Source: Pyronema omphalodes (lineage: Eukaryota; Ascomycota; Pezizomycetes; Pezizales; Pyronemataceae). From it: DNA of 64,000 nt. This document shows positions 57,401-64,000 of this stretch, piece by piece. The position numbers and the translations under genes are program-made. How positions within the stretch are numbered: position 1 is the stretch's first letter; each line of letters starts with the position of its first letter. The notes below the pieces were generated by a model that was given only the letters and a program-made list of their open reading frames with translations, did not search any database and was not told where the DNA came from. The DNA lies in the NCBI GenBank assembly GCA_024516155.1, contig JAJJXM010000105.1, forward strand, positions 1 through 64,000, written 5' to 3'.

Positions 57401-59216
57401 TGGTTGGCTGGCTGGCTGGCTCGCTGGATGGATGGATGGATGGATGGATCGAGACTGGAGCTATGGTATGGTGACTAATCAACTTATCTATGCGTTATAT
57501 ACGGGATACAGATGACTGAGTACATAGTGGGATTACTGTCATTGTCATTGTCATAGTCACAGTTTACAACCCTACTTTTTTCAATCACAAAGCTACTGCC
57601 ACCTAGTATGTATGCCATTACGATCGTTGTCAAAATCTACAGACATATATACCTACATACTTTCAACCACAATCACCCACTACTGTCAGGTACCTAGAGC
57701 CCAGAATCCAGAATCCAGAACCCAGTAGCTTGGGATAAAGTTACAGACGTAACTAGCTTCCATAGATAGAGCCACAGAGCCATAGATTATAGATATGTCT
57801 CTGTCTCTGTCTATCTCTAAGAATCATCTCTATGAATCTTGCAGCATATGTACGACTATCGCACCTACTATCGCACCTACACACATCCACCAAATACATA
57901 CCAAATACCCCAAGCAGCTACATATCCATCATGAACCTAAGTACCTCACATCGCGCATCGTGCATCGCATAGGGACGCCATACCATACCATACCCTGTCA
58001 CCCCAGCATAGCGCCAAACTGTAAAAAAAAATAAAAAATAAAAAAAAATAAAAAAAAGAACAATACTTACATATATATATGCGCCAGAAAATCAAAACTA
58101 TGTAGTAAACATCCCCAGTCAAAAATAGTTTCTCACACCCGGCGGCTCATCCCGGGCTTGGGCTTTAAGCGCCGCGGCTTCTTGGTGATACATCACACCA
58201 GCTGTGTAGGCTGTAAAACCTGGTCTGTAATATACACCATATCGGTGCAGTCGAACATACACACACACACACCCGGGTAACACGCTACATACTACTTGGA
58301 TAAGGTTAATCGTTAAGCATCGCTAGGTTACCGGGTTGCTATAGTGCAGTGGGTCTGCCATTCATCCGGAAACCGGCAAAAAACTAAAACAGAAATAAAA
58401 ACAGAAACAGAAAAAAATCACTTTCGTAGTGAAATACTTGATGGTGCATGGTATTTTGACACTTTTGTTGCCGAGATATGGGTGTGTAAGGAACGGGATG
58501 GGATAGGGGGGGTTGGTGAAATTTGAAATGGGTAAAGTGAAGGGCAAAGGTGAATAAATAAATAAATGATTAAACAATTAAATTGCCGGGTAGTAAGTTA
58601 TTTGTATCCCGATTTTTCGTTGATACATAGGATATATGGGGTTTTCTATGTAAATAGTCATGGTACTTGTAGATGTAGATGATCATAACATATGCTGTTG
58701 CTGTAATTCCTGTTTGTTTTTTTCTTTTGGAATGACGAAAAAATGACATTTGGGTGTTGAATTTAGTAGATTCAGAGTTGAAGTACTAAGATGCAGCATA
58801 CCCCCGTTACTGCAACTTATCAAAAAGTGAAATAAATAAATAAACAATCACAGATTCGCCCCCCCCCCCCCCCTGCACCGATATCCCTGCTCCTACTGCA
58901 GAATCCAGAATCCAGAACCCATAACCCATATGCATAATCCATCCGCCACATCCCTTATACTCGCTAGAATATACATACACTTCCACCACCTCTATGCTCA
59001 TACATAGAATTGCCAAAATCCATAACACCATCCATAACACTATAACAATACATGATATTGAAAAAAGTTTCTCCTACAGGCTTCTCGAAATAAAGCTGTG
59101 GTGCTGCTAAAGTAATCCCCAGAGATTTTCATGCCATGCACAGGGTTATTGACATAGATATGAGCTGCTTTTTTTTTTGCTTTTCTCTTCTTAACCTTAT
59201 TCCGTAAGATTGAAAG
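54489..59216. other. Long non-coding region upstream of the samB-like gene
   Basis: No supportable gene in about 4.7 kb. The nearest part (54489-55200) is probably promoter and leader of the minus-strand gene and has GGAGGTGGTGGT-type repeats (55010-55110). Elsewhere: CAGTCTCTCGCAGTCTCTC repeats (55240-55310), GGGGAGAGGGGGAGG purine-rich sequence (55690-55770), GTGTCGGGGTGTCGGG repeats (56705-56745), GGTGTCGGTGTC (56890-56915), GGCTGGCTGGCT and GGATGGAT (57400-57448), A-runs (58022-58060) and a C-run (58857-58873). Confidence 0.6.
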
Positions 59217-59340
59217 AACCCCCTCCTGCTCCTCCTGCTCCTCCTGCTCCTCCTGCTCCTCCTGCTCCTCCTGCTCCTCCTGCTCCTCCTGCTCCTCGTG
59301 CTCCTCCTGCCCCTCCTGCTCCCCAGGTTCCCCAGGCTCC
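59217..59340. repeat. (CTCCTG)n hexanucleotide array
   Basis: About 13 perfect CTCCTG units (59222-59298) followed by degenerate units. The Pro-Ala and Arg-Ser frames are artefacts of the repeat. Confidence 0.95.
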
Positions 59341-59689
59341 CAAGATCCATAATCAAAAAATCCATCAGTTCCTCATGCTACATACTACAAGCCATACTCT
59401 GCAAACAAACCCAGAAACTTCAACAAGTTCACAAGCGTACGTAAACAACCCATACCAAAGAGGTCTCAAGTATTCACCGTAATTGTAACTGCACTGTCTT
59501 GCTTTACTGGTCACTATTTAACACTGTACAAAACTATCTCACCATCTACCATCTACCATTTACCATTTACCGCCTGATCTGAACTGGTGTATTTAGATAG
59601 ATCTATTGATGGAGTTATTTATTTCTTCTTGTTTACCTTTCTTCTCGTTTTCCTTTCTCCTCCTCATTTTCCTTTCTCCTTCCCCTTGC

Positions 59690-59724
<35 letters not shown>

Positions 59725-62611
59725 CCCCCCCCCCCCCGCCCCCCCTCATTCCTCTCCCTCAAAATGAAAAACAAAAAATCACATTACATTACATAACATT
59801 ACCTTACCTCACATTACCTAAACCCAATACCTTCACCATCCTCTATCCTCTATCCTCTACCCATTATCCTCCACCCACTATCCTTTATCCTCTAATATAT
59901 AACCTACACATATCCCATACACTAGCCCAAAATGTTATCACTAATGACTACTCATGCCTCCACTAGCCACCATCTTTAGGAAAAAGTATTTTCACCAGCA
60001 CTGAGGGAATATCTGTTTTCCATCTGTTGCTGCTGCTGGTGCTGATGGGTACGTACATTACATACACATAAGCACATACATACACACTGGGTATAAGTAA
60101 GATAAAACATGAGCCCTATGTATGATTTATGATGTTACATCGTTGCATATGGATATATCACTATATCCACGGCGCTTACCTTTTTTTTTCGGGGGAGGGG
60201 GGGGGGGGGGGGGGGATAAAAATAGATCTGAAGACAGTATGTACTTGGCGGCTGCGAGGGGGGGATAAGGAACAGGGAAGAGGTGGGATATTGACTGATC
60301 AAAGATGATGTTAACTGGCTAAATTTATGTTTTAGCATGACTGTGGGGGTATGGACTGTGGTATTGAAGTATTGAAGTATTGAAGTATTCGGTTTCGGAG
60401 GGAGCAGCGGAAGATATATACACCACAGCGGATCCGGTATAGTAATCATAGCCGCAGCTGCTGTCGCTGTCGCTATGTAGAAACGTAATTTTGTTAAATC
60501 GTTAATCTTTAATCTTTAATCTTCCGTACCGGGATATATATCATTAGTTAACAGATCTTTGAAACGATATGTATTCTTGAGTCCATAATACACATCGGTT
60601 TAAATTTAATCGCTATAGATGCTATTCGATGCCGCTGTACATGCTATTGCTAGAAATCTCCGACTTTCTTTAGAACATCAGGATCTTGAATAGGGTTTTC
60701 ATTTCCCCAGGATCCTATTTCCCCAGGATCCCGGATCATGGTTGTTTCTACATACTTTCCTTTTTTTCCACACACGATTATCATGCAGAAGCGAAGACAG
60801 AAGCAGAGTAAGATTTCTATCCGCTCGGTTTTGAATTCAGGATATTTTTTATAGTCGATGTACATATGTATAAAATTTGTATTATCGATATGAAAAAAAA
60901 AGAAAAAAGAATTGTCGGTTATATCATGGGGGGATATGTGATTATATATATATATATACATTACTGCCTAATACATGGTTGTAATAACCGATAACAGATA
61001 ACCGATAATTAATAACTAAGACCTGATAACTGATAACTGGCTGGGTGTCTACATACTCGTCAAGAGAGTATACATAGCGACATATCGGTAGCGTAGGGAG
61101 ATTTCTTAAGAGCGAAAAAAAAAAATATCGTAAGTTTTGTATTTAGTAAGTAGACCCTATGATTCAAACTTGCGGGTAGATGAATAGTGTACAGTGTAGA
61201 ATGTAAAACTGCACCATGCGATGGGAATTTTTTAAAATTTTATATGTACAGGGCGGGTAGATGGCGGATGTACAGATGTACAGATGTAAAACCGCACGCG
61301 ATGGAAAATTCTCTAACAGCGCGCGATGTTTGTCTAGAATGTCCGATGTCAAGGATGCAGCGTCGACGAGACTTCGAGACTTTTGTGGGGTCTGGCGCGT
61401 TCGAATTCTGAACTTTGAACTTCGCGGCACGATACATGGGGATTAAGTGTTAGCTTACTTTCAGGAACGTGTTGAACTAAGGACCCAGACCCTAAGGTCA
61501 TCTGGCCTCGAGAGTCGATAGGGGATCTGCTTTCCGAATTTTCGCTTGCTGCAAATTTAGAGATTTGTGTTTCTAGAGATATGTAGCCTTGTAGATAGTT
61601 GTGCTGTCTTGTGCCTCTACATATACACACTTTGCATCGCATCCGTGGCAGGCGACATACCAGTCAATGGTTTCAAGACTTACTCATTACATCTCACTCG
61701 ATATTACTAATCCCGGGCATTCGGAATTGTGCAACATCAACACAAGCTTTTATGTATTCTTAACCGAGATGACAGCTTCCATGGTTGTGAAGAGGAAAGA
61801 GAGACATCTTTTATAGCTGCATGAGGAGACTGAGTTGGGAGCTCATAACATGCATTTGGAGCCTCTCATCTCACATTGTGCTACTTTTAGTGGGTCCATG
61901 TTTAGTAGCTAGCTTTCCCCGCGCCACACTAGTCTCTTATTATTCCTCTTTCCGCAGCCCTTCTGCGCCAACTTGCACAGCCGCATCCAGACTTGTTGCA
62001 AGGGTGGGTGGGCCACCTGGACCGACGGTGGAAGAAGAACCACCAGCAGCAGAGCATACGTACGCCTAGCAACAACCAACGAGCAAATACCCGGGAATGG
62101 AAGAGCCTGCGTCTAAATCGCTGCAGCAGGTCCCCTTCCTCCTAAGACAGAAGAATTTTAGAAGAAAAGAAAGAGAAATCTTCGAGAACCCCACGCGAAG
62201 GACCACAAAAGAACCGCTCAGTCCCATCCAGTCCCGCAGTCCCCCCCAGTTCCCCCCAGTCTCTCCAGTCCCATCAGATCGTCCCGAATCCCATACATAC
62301 ATAGACCGAATCACGCACGCAGATCACCCAGCTTATCCTCTTAGACTCCCGTCTTGGTGTCGAGACTTAGTAAAGTGCAAGGAACACCATCCAAGGAACG
62401 GCTTCCGGATAGATCAAGAAAGAAAGCCCTTGCAGAAAGTGAATCGGTTCTGCTTGACATACATACGAGTTGTGAGCAGAACTTCAGAACTATCACAAAC
62501 ACACATTCTTTTATAACTCGACGAGGCATGTCCGAGTAAGAAATATCCAGTGTCTGAGTGATCGCATACAGTGTTGGCTGATCCAGCATTTTCCAGACGT
62601 CTTTAATATCG
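59341..62611. other. Non-coding region upstream of the DNF3-like gene
   Basis: Contains (CT)n followed by a C-run (59695-59738), TTATCCTCCACCCAC repeats (59840-59895), a TTTTTTTTTC-G-run (60181-60216), GAAGTATT triplicate (60363-60390), and an approximately 80-bp imperfect tandem duplication (61164-61320, marked by GGGTAGATG...GTACAG...GTAAAAC.GCAC...GCGATGG). Short ATG frames before 62612 (61821-62069, 62097-62516) have no domain and are probably leader sequence or uORFs. Confidence 0.55.
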
Positions 62612-64000
62612 ATGCCGGACAATAACGAAACCACCAAAGACCGTCGCCGACCGATCAGAAACGTCGAAGATGTCGTGTCTGCAGCCACTACCGATGCTGC
62701 TGCACGTTCATCGACACTGGATGCCCAATTAACGCCACCACAACCTCGAGCTTCGCTTCAGCGCGTCCGTTTCTCGACAGAGACCGACCGTCCAGTATTG
62801 GGCGTAGACACGGAAGCTACGAACCTGTCCGCTGACACCCTTACTCCGCAGAGCGACGTGATACCAATACAAACACATCCTAGAAACGGACCTTCAGCTT
62901 CAACGCGCAGGAGAAACCGAGGTTACAGTTTGAGGCGACAGCTATTCTTTCGAAATGCTGAAAACCAACTACAAGATGCTCCGATGCTGGAACAGATCGG
63001 TAGCAAGATCTCCGTCGCCCATACAACATCTAGTGACTCGGCACCAGATATGAGCAAGTTGGATAGATCAACATCACCGGACCTAAAGAATCCTGATGCT
63101 CCTATGTTACCCATCAGCCATCCAAAGCGAGGGATTAGTCCTGGGACCCCCTCGCTATGGGCTCAGAAACATTATCATCCCCATCGGGATAAGATTTTTG
63201 CATTCTGTGTCAACTTGAAAAAGACTATATTACGACAGCATGAACTACCGCCAACGAAGGAGGGCAGGAAGATACCACTGGACTTGACGAGAACTGAGCA
63301 TTTGATTGATGAGAGGACAGGCAGGCACTATGTGAACAATATTGTAAGAGGGGGCCCTGCTAAACTATCCACAACATAACTAACATGATTTAACTAGATC
63401 AGGAGTAGCCGATATACAGTGTTAAATTTCCTACCAAAGCAATTGTTTGCACAATTTTCGAAACTCGCCAACTTTTACTTTTTGTGTGTTTCGATTTTGC
63501 AAATGATTCCAACTCTCAGTACCACTGGAACGTACACTACAATAGTGCCGTTGATTTTCTTTATCAGTTTGTCGATGTTTAAAGAGGGATATGACGACTA
63601 CAGGCGTTACAAACTCGACAGAATTGAAAATAATCGAGATGCACAAGTCCTCCAATCAGATCCTAACTCGGAAAAATTACCAGATTGGCATACGATAAAA
63701 TGGAAGGATATACAAGTTGGTGATATTGTTCGACTGGAAAGAGATGACTGGGTTCCTGCGGATTTGCTGATTCTGCATTCGGAGGGAGAGAACGGAATTG
63801 CTTATATTGAAACCATGGCTTTGGATGGAGAAACGAATTTGAAGAGTAAACAGGCATTACCGGTGATTGCGGAGCACTGTGATACAATTGAAAAACTGGT
63901 TGAACTACGGGCCGAGGTCATCGTTGAAGATCCTAACCCTGATCTCTACAATTTTGAAGGAAAAGTGAACATTGGCAAGGAAACAAAGCCATTGACGAAC
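62612..64000 (+). CDS. DNF3: DNF3-like P4-ATPase (phospholipid flippase), N-terminal part, cut by window end
   Basis: P4-ATPases move phospholipids to the cytosolic leaflet of Golgi/endosomal and plasma membranes. Exon 1 is 62612-63343 (244 residues, Ser/Thr-rich cytosolic N-terminus with RRRNRGYSLRRQLFFRN). A 54-nt intron (63344-63397; GTAAGA...CTAACATGATTTAACTAG) joins in phase 0 to exon 2, which begins IRSSRYTVLNFLPKQLFAQFSKLANFYFLCVSILQMIP, the P4-type first membrane segments. Then come MFKEGYDDYRRYKLDR, the actuator-domain region IQVGDIVRLERDDWVPADLL and YIETMALDGETNLK with the P4-specific DGET (about residues 377-380). The phosphorylation motif DKTGT lies beyond the edge. The long N-terminus and the wording of YDDYRRY suggest the Dnf3 branch rather than Dnf1/2 or Drs2; branch assignment is likely but not certain. 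Compare the isolated C-terminal exon at 42734-43528. Confidence 0.92.

Noticed and set aside
62097..62516. 139-codon ATG frame upstream of the DNF3-like gene
   Set aside because: No recognisable domain, ends before and is not spliceable in an obvious way to the flippase frame; most likely leader or uORF sequence.

Overview
The window looks like part of a filamentous ascomycete (Pezizomycotina) chromosome. Most genes are interrupted by short introns of roughly 47-200 nt with ordinary GT...AG ends and often a CTAAC-type branch site. The recognisable proteins (EDC3, TRS31, DOT1, YPT7/RAB7, PUS4, a samB/MUB1 MYND protein, a DNF3-type flippase, a CorA-type transporter) are conserved fungal housekeeping genes. 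The species cannot be named from the sequence alone. Coding density is low: about a dozen genes in 64 kb, separated by long non-coding stretches rich in micro- and minisatellites.

Layout. 1-2.2 kb: simple repeats. 2.2-5.7 kb: EDC3 (minus) and TRS31 (plus) diverge from a 366-bp shared promoter. 7.1-9.2 kb: DOT1. 9.2-13 kb: a dense cluster of unrelated tandem repeats around a decayed RNase H domain of a non-LTR retrotransposon. 13.1-16.8 kb: a 1253-residue, mostly disordered protein of unknown function (minus). 16.8-23 kb: gene-poor. 23.0-25.0 kb: an uncharacterised multi-pass membrane protein. 26.7 kb: tRNA-Ser(AGA). 27.6 kb: a small secreted cysteine-containing protein. 30.2-32.1 kb: a CorA-type metal transporter whose frame stays open for 128 codons past its TAG. 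33.9-34.3 kb: a MITE. 35.1-36.5 kb: a second uncharacterised membrane protein (minus). 36.5-42.7 kb: gene-poor, with retrotransposon copies, tRNA-Cys(GCA) and hexamer arrays. 42.7-43.5 kb: an isolated C-terminal exon of a P4-ATPase (minus). 46.0-49.1 kb: YPT7/RAB7 (minus) and PUS4 (plus), divergent. 52.8-54.5 kb: samB-like MYND protein (minus). 54.5-62.6 kb: 8 kb without a supportable gene. 62.6-64 kb: the N-terminal part of a DNF3-like P4-ATPase (plus), cut by the window edge.

The genes do not form an operon or a metabolic cluster. They are mainly independent housekeeping functions: mRNA decapping, vesicle tethering, H3K79 methylation, vacuolar/late-endosomal trafficking, tRNA pseudouridylation, lipid flipping.

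Most interesting signals: (1) the DNF3-type flippase appears in two pieces, a 5' part at 62.6 kb (+) and a terminal exon at 43 kb (-), a geometry expected from an inversion broken inside an intron, or from a partial duplication. (2) Four copies of one previously unlabelled short retroelement share the same 3' end, have different 5' ends, and three have perfect 14-17 bp target-site duplications. (3) There is a long in-frame extension after the CorA stop codon. (4) A TA-flanked MITE has subterminal hairpins. Exon joins given below were worked out by hand from frame continuity and splice signals and have not been checked against RNA.
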